Source: Heterohyrax brucei (Eukaryota > Chordata > Mammalia > Hyracoidea > Procaviidae). From it: DNA of 64,000 nucleotides. Location: assembly GCA_028571685.1 (NCBI GenBank), contig CM053158.1, forward strand, positions 55,396,001-55,460,000, given 5' to 3'. The notes under the pieces are model-generated. The model had not been told where the DNA came from. It did no database searches and worked only from the letters and a program-made list of their open reading frames with translations. Position 1 is the stretch's first letter, and each line of letters begins with the position of its first letter. This document shows positions 13,585 to 23,642 of the stretch, one piece after another. A program made the position numbers and the translations under genes.

Positions 13585-13955
13585 GTAGCTGGCTTGGTCG
13601 GCTAGTGCTGCTGTAACAGGAATATGACAAGTGGGTGGTTTTAAAAAACAAAAATGTATTTTCTCCCAGTTCAGGAGGCTAGAAGTCCAAGATAAAGGTG
13701 CTCTTTCTATGGGGAGGCCTTGTGGACCCTGTCAATTCTGGGGAAATAAGTGTTTTCTCAGCTTCCCTAAGAGTTCTGGGTGTTCCTTGGAGATCTCCCT
13801 GTGGCGTCTCTCTTTTCCCACTTGTGCTTACTTTCAGGTGTGCCTGAGCTAGTTTTATATCTTGCAAATGGTGAAAGACATGCAGCATACTGACATGACC
13901 TCATTCCTGTGACAAAGAAAGCCTACTGCCAAGTGGGATTCCATCCTCAGATACG
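13585..13955 (-). mobile_element. LTR, left part, split by an RTE
   Basis: Begins with 'ggctagtgctgctgtaacag' and has CAGTTCAGGAGGCTAGAAGTCC and 'gacctcattcctgtgac'. The missing right end (gttaggatttacag ... acacaattcaatctgtaac) is found at about 16205-16262, beyond the RTE. The two pieces therefore form one LTR interrupted by RTE insertion. Confidence 0.7.
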
Positions 13956-14608
13956 TTGTCAGGTGCTCTTCAACTTGGTTCCGACTCATAGTGACCTTGT
14001 GAACTAGTGACCGAGGCACTGCCTGGTCCTTCACCATCCCCACATTTGTTGTCACACTTGAGCCCACTGTTGTGGCCTCTGTGTCAGTCCATCTTGTTGA
14101 GGGTCTTTTTCTTTTTTGCTCACCTTCTGCCTTCTCCAGGAACTGGTCCTTCCTGGAAACATGACCAAAGTATGTGAAATGAGGCCTTACAATCCTTGTT
14201 TCTAAGGAACATTTTGTCTGCATTTCCTCCAAGAAAGATTTATTCCTTCTGGTATATATATTCAGTATTCTTCACCAACACCATAACTCAAAGGCATCAG
14301 TCCTTCTTTGTCTTTCTTATTCATTGTCCAGCTTTCACATGCTTATGATGAGACAGAAAGTATTATGGCTTGGGTCCAGCGCACTTTAGTCTTCAGAGTG
14401 ATGTGCTTTTCAACATTTTAAAGAGATCTTTTGCAGCAGTTTTTCCCAATGCAAAATGTTATTTGATTTCTTGATTGCTACTTGCATGAGTATTGATTGT
14501 GGATTTATGTAAAATGAAATCCATAGCAACTTCAGTCTTTTCTCCATTTATCATGTTGTTGCTCACCAGTCTACTTACAAGGATTTTTGTATTCTTTAGC
14601 TTGAGGTA

Positions 14609-14634
14609 TCGGATCCGACTCGACGGCACTTGGC
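14609..14634 (+). mobile_element. 26-bp micro-retroposon with 12-13 bp target duplication
   Basis: The insert contains CGGATCCGACTCGACGGCAC and ends CTTGGC. It is flanked by perfect direct repeats TAGCTTGAGGTA (14597-14608 and 14635-14646). The paralogous RTE copy at about 1150-1170 lacks both the insert and one repeat, which defines the empty site. The insert resembles the last bases of an AfroSINE-like element. Confidence 0.8.
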
Positions 14635-15572
14635 TAGCTTGAGGTATAATCCATACTGTAGGCTGTAGTCTGATCTTCATCAGTAACTGCTTCAAGTCAT
14701 TTCCTCTTTCAGCAAGCAAGGATATATACTCTGCATCTCCAAGGTTATTAACAAGTCTTCCTCCAGTTTTGATGTCCTATTCTTCTTCATGTAGTTCAGC
14801 TTCTCAGATTATTTGCTCAGCATACAGACTGAATAAGTAGGATGAAAGACTACAACCCTAACACACACCTTTCCTGATTTTAAGCTTCACAGCGGGCCCT
14901 TGTCCTGTTCAAGTGACTGCCTCTTGGTCTGTGCCCAGGAGTACAATTAAGTGTTCTGAAATTCCTTTTCTTTGAAATACTATCCATAATTTGTTATGAT
15001 CCACAGAGTAAAGTGTCTTTGCCTATTCCATAAAACACGGGTAAACATCTTTCTGGTATACTCAGCTTTCTGCCTGGAGCCATCTGCCATCTATAATGAT
15101 ATGCCTGGGTTCCAAGTCCTCTTCTGAATCCAGCTTAAACTTCTGGTAGTTCCATATCAGTGTATTGCTGCAGCTGCTTTTTGCATAATGCACAGCAAAA
15201 TTTGACTTGTGAGTGAGATACTGCCTGATAATTTCTGCATTCTCTTGGATCACCTTTCTTTAGAATGGGCACAGATACAGATCTCTTCTAGTGGGTTGGG
15301 CAAAAACCTGTCTCCCAGATTCTCGGACATTAACGGGTGAGCACCTCCAGTGCAGCATGTGTTTGTTGAGACATTTCAGTTGGTATTCCATCAATTCTTG
15401 GAGCTCTATCTTCCAGCATTCCCTCTAGTGCAGCTTGGACTTGTCCCTTCAGTACCACTGGTTCTTGATCATGTTGAGTCTTCCAGACTCAATATACCAT
15501 TTTGGTATACTCACTCTGGGCCTTCCTCTGTCTTCTTTTGATGTTTCCTGGGTCATTCTGTATTTTGCTCCC

Positions 15573-15743
15573 TCCCCCCAAAAAAACCAACCAAACCATT
15601 GCTGTCAAAGTGATTCCAACTCAGAGCAGTCCTACAGGAAAGAATAAAACTGCACCATAGAGTTTCCAAGGAGCGCCTGGCTGATTCACACTGCCAGCCT
15701 TCTGATTAGCAGCCACAGCTCTTAACCACCTTGCCATCAGAGT
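15573..15743 (-). repeat. AfroSINE inside RTE
   Basis: Reverse copy beginning CCATTGCTGTCAAAGTGATT, with GAGTTTCCAAGGAGCGCCTGG and the complement of the head ending CCATCAGAG. RTE sequence continues on both sides. Confidence 0.93.
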
Positions 15744-16204
15744 CTAAATTGTCACAAGAGGCTTCAATATTTTCTTCAGTTCTTACCTCTTAAGAAAAGT
15801 CAAGCATGTGCTTCCCTTTTGATTTTCTAACTCCAAGCCTTTGTACCTTTCATTATACCTTACTTTTGTCTTTGTGAACTACCCTTTGAGACCTTCTGTT
15901 TAGCTCTTTAGCTCAGTATGTCTTCCACTTGCTTTAGCTGCCCTATTTTCAAGAGCAAGTTTCAGAATCACTTCTGAAAGTGGTATTCCGTCAATTCTTG
16001 GAGCTCCATTTTTTTCTTTTCTTTCTTGTCTTTTTAATGACTTTTGTGTTCTTCATGGATGGTGTTACTCTTGATATCATCCCACAGTTGATCTAGTCTT
16101 CAGTCATTAGTGTTAAATATATCAAATCTGTTATCAAGATGTCTAAATTCAGATGGGATATACTCAAGCTTTGGGTCTCATGAACTTGTTTTAATTTTTT
16201 TCAG

Positions 16205-16262
16205 ATGTGGTGGTTAGGATTTACAGCACAAGTTTTTGAGAACACAATTCAATCTGTAACAA
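16205..16262 (-). mobile_element. LTR, right remnant of 13585-13955
   Basis: 'gttaggatttacagcac' followed by 'acacaattcaatctgtaac' corresponds to the terminal part of the LTR found complete at 11770-12325. Confidence 0.6.
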
Positions 16263-17086
16263 TGTCCAATAGACAGGTATAGCCATTTTGTTGAGCCCTT
16301 GAAATGTGTATAATGAAACTGAGGAACTGAGTTTTTAATTTTTAAAAATTTATGATTTAAATAGAATCATTTGGCTAGAGGCTTCTGTATTAGATGATGC
16401 AGAAGTTTTATATAAATGTGATTTTGTGCACCAGTTTTGACCAAAGAATACCAGATTCCCCTAAATGAGATTTTGATTATAGCTTCATCTGTTTGTTCTG
16501 TTCTCTTAGCACTATCTGGCAAACAGTCAGTGTCTGTTGAGTCACAGTCATTGAGGAGCTATAGCAAGTTGCAGTTTGGGCTTTACATGGGATGGAAGTC
16601 TGTTTTCATATCCTCCTGATCTTCTATTTCCTGTCTGAATGTGTTTTCATTAGGGATTTTTAGCTTTACCTGCTTAATCTTTATCCTGTAATAATTATGC
16701 AGTATCATGCCGTTAATTGGCATGTGGAAAGATCTAGTCTCTCCTGATATGTTCTTCTTATCTTATTTGTCAATAAGAATAGGAAGGATCTAAACTATAA
16801 AATTCACTTGAATTTACATTTAAATTAAAACAAAAGCAAAAGATGTAGGAGCAGAGCACTAATTAATGTAGACCTAGAGAGTGGAATATCCTTTTGCATT
16901 TTTGTTAATCCACACCAGATACTTATCTGGTGTTTTTATTGCTTTTCCATATAATCATGGCTTTTATTAGTCAAACAGAAGATTTTGCTTTTTTTTTTTC
17001 CTTCCCTTTCACCCCTAACAAAACTTCTGTACAGTCAACTCATGCAAATGCTGGAATTATTTCACCAAGCCTATGGTTACTTGAAG
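16263..17086. other. Intronic sequence, nothing recognised
   Basis: AT-rich and free of recognisable repeats. A T-run lies at 16990-17000. Confidence 0.4.
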
Positions 17087-17290
17087 GAACCTGGGTGGCA
17101 TAGTGGTTAAAAGCAATTGACTGCTGACCAAAAGGCTGGCTGTTCAAAACTACAAGGGGTTCCATGGGAGAAGGATGCGGCAGTCTGTTTCAGTACAGAT
17201 TTACAGCCTTGGAAACCACGTGACATCCACTGTTGAGTTAGAGTTGGCTTGACAGTAGTAGATTTGGTTTTTTGTTTGTTTGGCTTGGTT
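17087..17290 (+). repeat. AfroSINE, long variant
   Basis: Head GGGTGGCATAGTGGTTAA, then the extra block 'gagaaggatgcggcagtctg ... cagtacagatttacagcc' found only in longer copies, then the normal 3' block and a T-rich tail GGTTTTTTGTTTGTTTGG. Confidence 0.92.
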
Positions 17291-17360
17291 ACTTGGGTCC
17301 TAAAACAGGTAACTGCTTAACTGTTAGGTATTCTTTTTTGAATTGTCTGGTAGAGTATTA

Positions 17361-17533
17361 AGGAAACTTGGTGGCTAGTGGTTAAGAGCTACAGCTGCTA
17401 ACTAGGAGGTCAGCAGTTCAAATCCACCAGACATTCCTTGGAAGCTCTATGGGGTTCTTCTGTTCTATCCTATAGGATTGCTGTGAGTTAGAATCGATCT
17501 GCTGGCAACAGGTTTGAATTTTTTTTTTTTTGT
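17361..17533 (+). repeat. AfroSINE
   Basis: Plus copy: 'ggctagtggttaagagctac' head, CAGTTCAAATCCACCAG B-box-like region, GAGTTAGAATCGAT block and a pure T tail of 12. This shows the tail is T-rich rather than poly(A). Confidence 0.93.
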
Positions 17534-17740
17534 ATATTCGAGGATGTTTTTGTGGTAGGAACTCTATTCTGTATTTACCATAGTTTCAACAGAGATGATG
17601 GTGAGTGGTATTATGATAAAATGAGACGAATGTGTAATATGGTGAACCTTAATTTATTTTGTCAAACTGAATGCTTCCTAAACATCCGGTTTAAAAATGA
17701 TTAATAAGTTAAAAACTTAGGAATAGGTGGCAGTTACCTT
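17534..17740. other. Short intronic spacer
   Basis: Unique-looking AT-rich sequence between SINEs. Confidence 0.4.
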
Positions 17741-17905
17741 GAAATAAAAACCCCATTGCCACTGAGTCAGGTCTGGCTTATAGCAAGCCTGTAGTTCAGA
17801 GTAGAACTGCCCCACAGTTTCCAAGGAGTGCCTGGTAGATTCGAACTGCCGACCTTCTCGTTAGCAGAAGTAGCACTTAACCCACCATGCCACCAGGGTT
17901 TCCCA
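17741..17905 (-). repeat. AfroSINE
   Basis: Reverse copy with CATTGCCACTGAGTCAGG, AGATTCGAACTGCCGACC (B box complement) and CCACCAGGGTTTCCC. Confidence 0.93.
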
Positions 17906-18301
17906 ACTTTTAAACAGAGTGTTCTTTTAGGAGGTGGTGGTGAATACTTCTACTTTTTTGAGATGTCAGAATTCAGTAAGTTAAGGATAAGGGTTAATGT
18001 TTATATTGCCAACAACTGTCATGGCTTTATGGACTATGTAATGAGACACAGGGTCTTTCTTCAAACATCCATGCTGCTTAAAAAGAAGCAGCAGCTTTTC
18101 TCCATGGCAGTCAGGTGAGTGAAAGCAAGGATTCCTTTACAAAAGCACTTTGGGAAATGGGAGGACAATATGTTGGTTCATTCATTAAGTTTTGATTTTG
18201 TGCCTGTTATGAAAGAAAAAGTTGCATCAGATGAGGCTAGAATAGGTAAGGATGACAGCTACTCAAAAAGTATTATAATAAGAATTAGAGGAGACTGAGT
18301 T

Positions 18302-18665
18302 GGGAGCAGCTCTGGCAGCATAACAGTTAAACTCTTGGCTTCTGACCCAAAGGTCCATGGTTCAAACCTACCCAGTGGCTCAGCAGTATAAAAAACTGGG
18401 CGATTTGCCTCTGTAAAGATCACAGCCAAGAAAACTCTATGGGACAGTTCTACTCTGTTACGTTAAAGCAGAAAAACCAAACCCACTGCTGTCGATTCCA
18501 ACTCGTAGTGACCCTAGAGGTCAGAGTAGAACGTCCCCAGAGAGCTTCCAAGGAGTGCCTGGCAGATTTGAACTACTGACCTTTTGCTTAGCAGATGTAG
18601 CACTGAACCCACTATGTCACTGTAGGGTTTTGGTAGCTAAAAATTGAAATGGCCTCGACAGCACA
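18302..18665 (+). repeat. AfroSINE long variant hosting a second SINE
   Basis: Plus head (CTCTGGCAGCATAACAGTTAA) and the 'gatttgcctctgtaaagatcac' block run to about 18465. The missing 3' end (GGTAGCTAAAAATTG ... CTCGACAGCAC ... AACAAC) resumes at about 18632 after a reverse-oriented SINE. Confidence 0.85.
18470..18632 (-). repeat. AfroSINE nested in AfroSINE
   Basis: Reverse copy starting AAAACCAAACCCACTGCTGT and ending with the complement of the head (CACTGTAGGGTTTT). It splits the host SINE, so it is the younger of the two. Confidence 0.88.
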
Positions 18666-19306
18666 GAACAACAAGGGGAAGGGGAGAAAGAAGCATTGTA
18701 GTGGGAAGGAATGGGGCTACAGCTAAATCTTCAGTTCCAACTCAAAATGAGAGACTGTAGTAGGTCATCACACCAGAACCAAGTTTTACTTTGTGAAAAT
18801 AATTCTAATCCATGATACGCCACCTCTTTCCATGTCTGCCTTCCTGCTTCTCTCTGGGCAGTTCTGCACACCAGCACACACACATGCTGTGAAAATCTGT
18901 GCTGGTAAGGTAAATTGTCCAGTTTAGGGATTCCAGAAATCCTGGAGTGCTTTAGGAGAACTTTGTTCATAGCACTGCATAGCCTTTCTTGTTAACATAT
19001 TCTCTTTCACCCACTTACTCAGACTACGAAGTCCCAGGAGCAGCAATTAATGTAACTTAATCTGAGGCTTCTCTGGCATTAGCGGGGTCTGTTGACTTCT
19101 CATCCATTCTTGTCTTCCACTGTTTCCAAGCTAGACCCATGCTACCAGCTCCCAAGTCTGCCCTCCCTCCCTCTCGTACACTTCAAACTGCCTGCTCCTT
19201 CGCTCCCTCCACTCTTACCTTCTCTGACCGGAAACGGAAGCACATGGCTTCTCGTGGGTGCCACCACTTACCCTTCTCTGTTCTCCTGTGGAGGCCTTCG
19301 GGTATC
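18666..19306. other. Intronic sequence, nothing recognised
   Basis: Moderate GC, no repeat or exon seen. Short ORFs here have no recognisable similarity. Confidence 0.4.
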
Positions 19307-19322
19307 AGAATTTAGTTGTGTC

Positions 19323-19344
19323 TCAAATAAAAATTTTAAAAAAA
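19323..19344 (+). mobile_element. 22-bp A-rich micro-insertion with 16-bp target duplication
   Basis: TCAAATAAAAATTTT plus seven A, flanked by the perfect direct repeat AGAATTTAGTTGTGTC (19307-19322 and 19345-19360). This is what an L1-primed event that copied little more than a poly(A) tail would leave. Local slippage cannot easily generate a 16-bp perfect repeat around an unrelated insert. Confidence 0.75.
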
Positions 19345-19360
19345 AGAATTTAGTTGTGTC

Positions 19361-19711
19361 CCTTACCCAGTAAAACCTAAACTCCTTGAAGACAAAAAAG
19401 GAGTTTAATTATCATCCTACCCCTCCCTTCTCTCCCCTGTAGCTAGGACATAATAGTGATAAAGTTGAATTTTACTGGAGCCTTTAGTGAGAGAAGATTC
19501 CTCACTCTTTTGTGTGCCCTTAGAATAGGCATTTTCTTTCTCTCTCTTCTTCTTTGAGCAACCAGCGAAGGTCTCCCAGAATCCATGTGAACTTATCCCA
19601 CTGGTCAGTCCCCCTAACTGGCTTCTGTTGAAAAGTTGTCAAACTTCCTTTTAGGGGAATAGGAACTTCATTCTCTCATTCTGAGCTGAGTAGATGTTCA
19701 TAACTGCAGGC
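19361..19711. other. Intronic sequence, nothing recognised
   Basis: Unique-looking; no feature supported. Confidence 0.4.
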
Positions 19712-19880
19712 TGGTGTTGCTCAACCAAGGTCAATTGGGAGGATATTTGGCCTTGTCTAGAGATACTTTGGTTGTCACACTAAAGGTGGGATGTGGGATG
19801 CCTAGTAGGTCAAGGCCAGGGATGCTGGTAAACATCTTACAATGTTCAGAACACCTCCCTCCAAGGAAGAATTAGGTTAC
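19712..19880 (+). mobile_element. MER20-like hAT-Charlie DNA transposon
   Basis: Degenerate match to the MER20 pattern: 'gctcaaccaaggtcaattgg', ATTTGGCCTTGTCTAGAGAT, TTGGTTGTCACAC, 'caaggccagggatgctgg' and 'catcttacaatgttcag'. Non-autonomous and ancient. Confidence 0.75.
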
Positions 19881-19945
19881 GTTTAAGACAAACTTCTGAT
19901 TGACTAAATTACTTCCCTTTTATTGTAGGATTTTACTATAGGGTT

Positions 19946-20153
19946 AGTCATTGTTGTTAGGTGCCTTCACATTGATTTGTGACTCCTGGTAACCTCATGT
20001 CCCAGAGTAGAACTACCCCGATAGGGTTTCCTAGGCTGTGATCTTTATGGGAGATTGCCAGTTCTTTGACCTATGAAGCTGCTGGGTGGGTTTGAACTCC
20101 AACCTTTCAGTTAGCACTCAAGTACTGAACTGTGCACCACCAGGGCTCTGTAG
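19946..20153 (-). repeat. AfroSINE, long variant
   Basis: Begins TTGTTGTTAGGTGCCTTC, as the RTE 3' end does in reverse, then GGTTTCCTAGGCTGTGATC, the 'gggagattgccag' block, GGTGGGTTTGAACTCC and CACCACCAGGGCTC. The shared left end suggests it uses the RTE machinery. Confidence 0.88.
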
Positions 20154-20755
20154 GATCTGTGATAGATACTAATTAATTGGCATTTGAGCAAGTCCTCAAA
20201 TGTCATTCATGAAATCTGAGAAACCCTTCTGTAGACACCCTCAGTACTCGATGTAATTTGAGAATGCATGAAAAAGTAAAAGGTTCCCCTCAGAAATCCT
20301 CAGCACTCTAACTCCTGCTCTTCTGCTTATTACCTGAATCAGGTCAGTAGACTTTCTTCTTAGAAATAACAAGGAGCATACATTGGCAGGGCTTCACCTA
20401 CCTATCCAAAATTAATCTTAATTGTTGATGAACACAGTTAAGTGTCCTTAAAGAACAGCAGTAAGAGCAAAATAAGACAAAACATGTTAAAATCCAGAAC
20501 ATATTCTTGTGACCATTTCCCAGAAGATAAATTTTCTTGGAAGGTGTTTCATTAGTTGTCTGGTCTGTACTTTCAGTGTAAAAGTACACTTTTTAGAAAA
20601 ATCTTAGCTCTGTAAATATGACTAAATAAGTCAACATATGGAAGACCAGCTCTTGAGAAGTAAGCCAGTTCTTTTATAGTCTAAGTTCAAGGTGGGCTTA
20701 TCTAAATAGCTATGTAAATATATACTGTGTTGTATCTGACTTACTGGTACATATT
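20154..20755. other. Intronic sequence, nothing recognised
   Basis: AT-rich, no repeat identified. Confidence 0.4.
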
Positions 20756-20920
20756 GGAAACCCTGGTGGTGTAATAGTGAAGTGTTATGGCTGCTAACTA
20801 AAAGGTCAATAGTCCAAGTCTTCCGGCTGTCCTTGGAAACTCTATGGGGCAGTGGTACTCTGCCCTATAGGGTTGCTATGAGTCAGAATGACAAGACAGC
20901 AGTGGGTTAGGTTTTTCTCA
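20756..20920 (+). repeat. AfroSINE
   Basis: Plus copy: GAAACCCTGGTGGTGTAATA head, CCTTGGAAACTCTATGGGGC, GGTTGCTATGAGTCAGAATG and a TTTTT-containing tail. Confidence 0.94.
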
Positions 20921-22104
20921 GTTTACTGGTACCTATTTGAGACAAGATAAAACCCAATCAATTTTATATCATTAAGAAAAAGGAAAATGAACCAGAAGCA
21001 GAACAGCCGTATTAAAAATCTCACCTAGAAAACATTGTAGAATGTACTAGTTGCTTCCATAAAACCAGAGCTTCAGTGTCTTTTTTTATTCTGTACAGGT
21101 TGGCAGCTTGAAGATAGGGATATAATGTGTTTTCATAAGCCAGGAAGACTTGAGGCTTTTTAAAGAATAAGAATTTTATTTTAAAAATAGAAGTGACAAG
21201 ACACTTTCTCATTTAAAGTGTATTATGCTATTTTGTAACAAGAAAAAAATATATGCCTCCTACAAACTTACTTTCCTGTGGAGGAAAGTTTCAATTCAGT
21301 GGGCAGATTTTCTCAGCAGTTACTTTAATAGAATCCCACTTCTTGGGCCTTTGTCCCAGCTCACAGTCTGGCTTGCTTCATTTGCTCCCAAAGCTTTAAC
21401 TCCCTGACTGTTTAATCACCGTATTTACTGATGGTGATGCCAAACCCTGCGTTGTCACCTCAGTTGAACGTTCCTTAGTCAACCTTTAACTCATAAGGAG
21501 GTTGAAACTTTTTTGGCTACTGTGGTGGCTCCTTTTATAGCTGTGTTCTGAAAGAACATTTGCTATTCCATCTTTCACAAAGCAGCTATAGAACAGACAG
21601 AGGAAAGTAAGTGGCCGTATTCTGAACACAACCTCCATCATTTTGGCTTTTAATTCTGCCTCCAACTATGAGTCCACTGTTTTCTTCAGTTTCTCTTGAG
21701 GGTAACTGATCTATTCTCTCTTTAGGACTGTTGAAGCCAAGTGATAATAATCCAAAAACCATAAAAGCAAAAGAAATGTACTTTTTGACTTGGAACTTAT
21801 ATGATGGGCCCCAAATACAAACTAAGCATCAACACATCTATGATGTGACTCCCTAAAGAAGAATGACTGTTCTACAAATTCTTAGGACTTCTAAAACTTT
21901 ATCCCCTTTTTCTATATAACCTCCAGCTCGGCTCCATTTCAGAGAGGCTGAGTATCCCCTCTGTTTTCCTTGCCTCCAGGTATGCCCTAAACAATGTTTC
22001 TGCTCATCTCATCTGTCTCAAAGACTGGCTGTTTACTGCAGGTGGTGTGAACTCTCCTTAGGTTTGCGGTGACAACTCCATCACCAAGGAAGTATCTGCT
22101 TACA
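20921..22104. other. Intronic sequence, nothing recognised
   Basis: About 1.2 kb with neither repeats nor coding signals that I can support. Confidence 0.4.
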
Positions 22105-22802
22105 CTGTTGTTGTTGCTAGGTGCTATCCAGTCACTTCTGACTCACAGTGACCCCATTTAAACATAATGAAACACTGCTAAGTTCTGTAGCAATCTCACA
22201 ATCCTTGTACTTGAGCCCATTGTTGCAGCCACTGTGCCAATCCATTTTGATGAAGGACTTTGTCCGGGAAGCTGTCCCACGTGATACTGTAGCCAAATTA
22301 TGTGAGAGGAGTCTCACCATCCTTGCCCTGGAGGAGCACTACGGCTGTACTTCTTCTAAGACAGACTTCATTGTTTCAGCAGTCCATGGTATAGTCACTA
22401 TTCTGTGCCAGCACCACAATACACAGGCATCAGTTCTTCTTCAGTCTTCCTTTTTCTTTGCTCAGCTTTCACCTATATATGAGGCAATTGAAAGTACCAG
22501 GGCTTGTGTCAGGTGTACCTTAGTCCTCAGAGTGACATCTAGATTTGCGCAGTGCGATGCGTTATTTGATATCTTGTTTCCATGGGTGTTGATTGTGGAT
22601 CCATGTAAAATGAAATCCTCGATGGTTTCAGTGTTTTGTAAAATGTCCTGATGTTGTTTACTGATACAGTTGTCAGGATTTTTGTTTTCTTTATGTCGAG
22701 ATACAGTCTATATTGAAGGTTGTAGTTTTTTATCTTTATCAGTAAGTGCTTCAAGTCTCCTTCACTTTGGGCAAGCGGGGTTGTATCTTCTGCATACTGG
22801 AC
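22105..22802 (-). mobile_element. RTE LINE (host), 3' part
   Basis: Reverse RTE starting at its 3' tail (TTGTTGTTGCTAGGTGC). At the right the frame encodes YAEDTTPLAQSEGDLKHLL, the RT catalytic box region, with E in place of the second-position D of YADD. The 167-aa plus-strand ORF at 22148-22651 is an antisense shadow. The element continues at 23206 and 27451 after two insertions. Confidence 0.88.
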
Positions 22803-23205
22803 AATGAACAAAGAAGACAGGAGAATTATTGATGCCTTTGAATTGTGGTATTGGAGAAGAATGCTGAATGTACCATGGACTACCGAAAGAACAAAGATCT
22901 GTTCTGGAAGAAGTACAACCAGAGTGCTCTTTGAAAGTGAAGATGGCAAGACTGCATCTTTCATACTTTGGACATGTTGTGAGGAAGGATCAGTCCCTGG
23001 AGAAGGACATCAAGCTCAGTAGAGTGGAGGGTCCACAAAAAACAGGAAGACCTTTGACAAGATGGATTGACACAGTGGCTGCAATAATGAGCTTAAGCAT
23101 AAAAATGATTGTGGACGTGGCGCAAGACCGGGCAGTGTTTCATTCTGTTGTATATACGGTTGCTATGAGTTGGAACCGTCTTGATGGCACCTAACAACAA
23201 CAATG
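22803..23205 (+). mobile_element. RTE 3' end fragment inserted in antisense RTE
   Basis: Plus-oriented RTE 3' terminus: frame 22804-23022 reads RRIIDAFELWYWRRMLNVPW and the end is 'gatggcacctaacaacaacaa'. About 400 bp, heavily 5'-truncated. It lies within minus RTE sequence that continues on either side. Confidence 0.85.
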
Positions 23206-23642
23206 AGATTTCCCCCAATCCTCGTGTTCCATTTTTCCTCTAATAGTACACCTTCTTGCATTATTTACTTGGTATACAGATTAAGTCTGAAGAAAGGATT
23301 CGATCCTGATGCACAGCTGTCCTGACTTTAAACCACACAGTATCCCCTTGTTTTGTTTAGATGATTGTCTCTTGATCCATATACAGATTTCTCATGAGCT
23401 CAGTGAAGTGTTTTAGAATTCCCATTCTCTGCAATATTGCCAACAATTTGTTATGATCCACACAGCTGAATGCCTTTGCATAGTCAATAATGCATAAGCA
23501 ATATCTTTCTGGTATTGCTTGCCTTCAGTCAAGATCTGCCATCAACAATGATAATCCTTTGTTCCACATCCACTTGTGAATCAGGCTTGAACTTCTGGCA
23601 GTTTGCTGTCAATGCACTGCTGCAACTACCTTGAATCATATG
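23206..23642 (-). mobile_element. RTE LINE (host), middle part
   Basis: Continues the host from 22802 in the RT region (complement of the motif A vicinity, 'tgttatgatccacacagctgaatgcc'). It is cut at about 23642 by a plus-oriented RTE. Confidence 0.82.

Larger units (their letters stand above)
13956..16204 (-). mobile_element. RTE LINE, 5'-truncated, inserted in an LTR
   Basis: Reverse RTE from its 3' tail (left, TTGTCAGGTGCTCTTC) through RT to the linker (right, complement of KNRF-type sequence). The endonuclease is absent. Minus-strand frame 14459-14719 has the 'LLMKIR' and 'LVSNNMINGEKTEV' phrases. An AfroSINE (15573-15743) and a 25-26 bp micro-insertion (14609-14634) lie inside. The short repeat TCAGAT at both junctions may be the target-site duplication. 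Confidence 0.88.

Noticed and set aside
17087..17160. tRNA gene, based on A- and B-box-like motifs
   Set aside because: This is the tRNA-derived head of an AfroSINE; no cloverleaf can be completed and the same head recurs at many SINEs.
22148..22651. 167-aa plus-strand open frame, the longest in the window
   Set aside because: It lies antisense to a minus-strand RTE 3' region; the same sequence recurs in other RTE copies and the translation resembles no protein.
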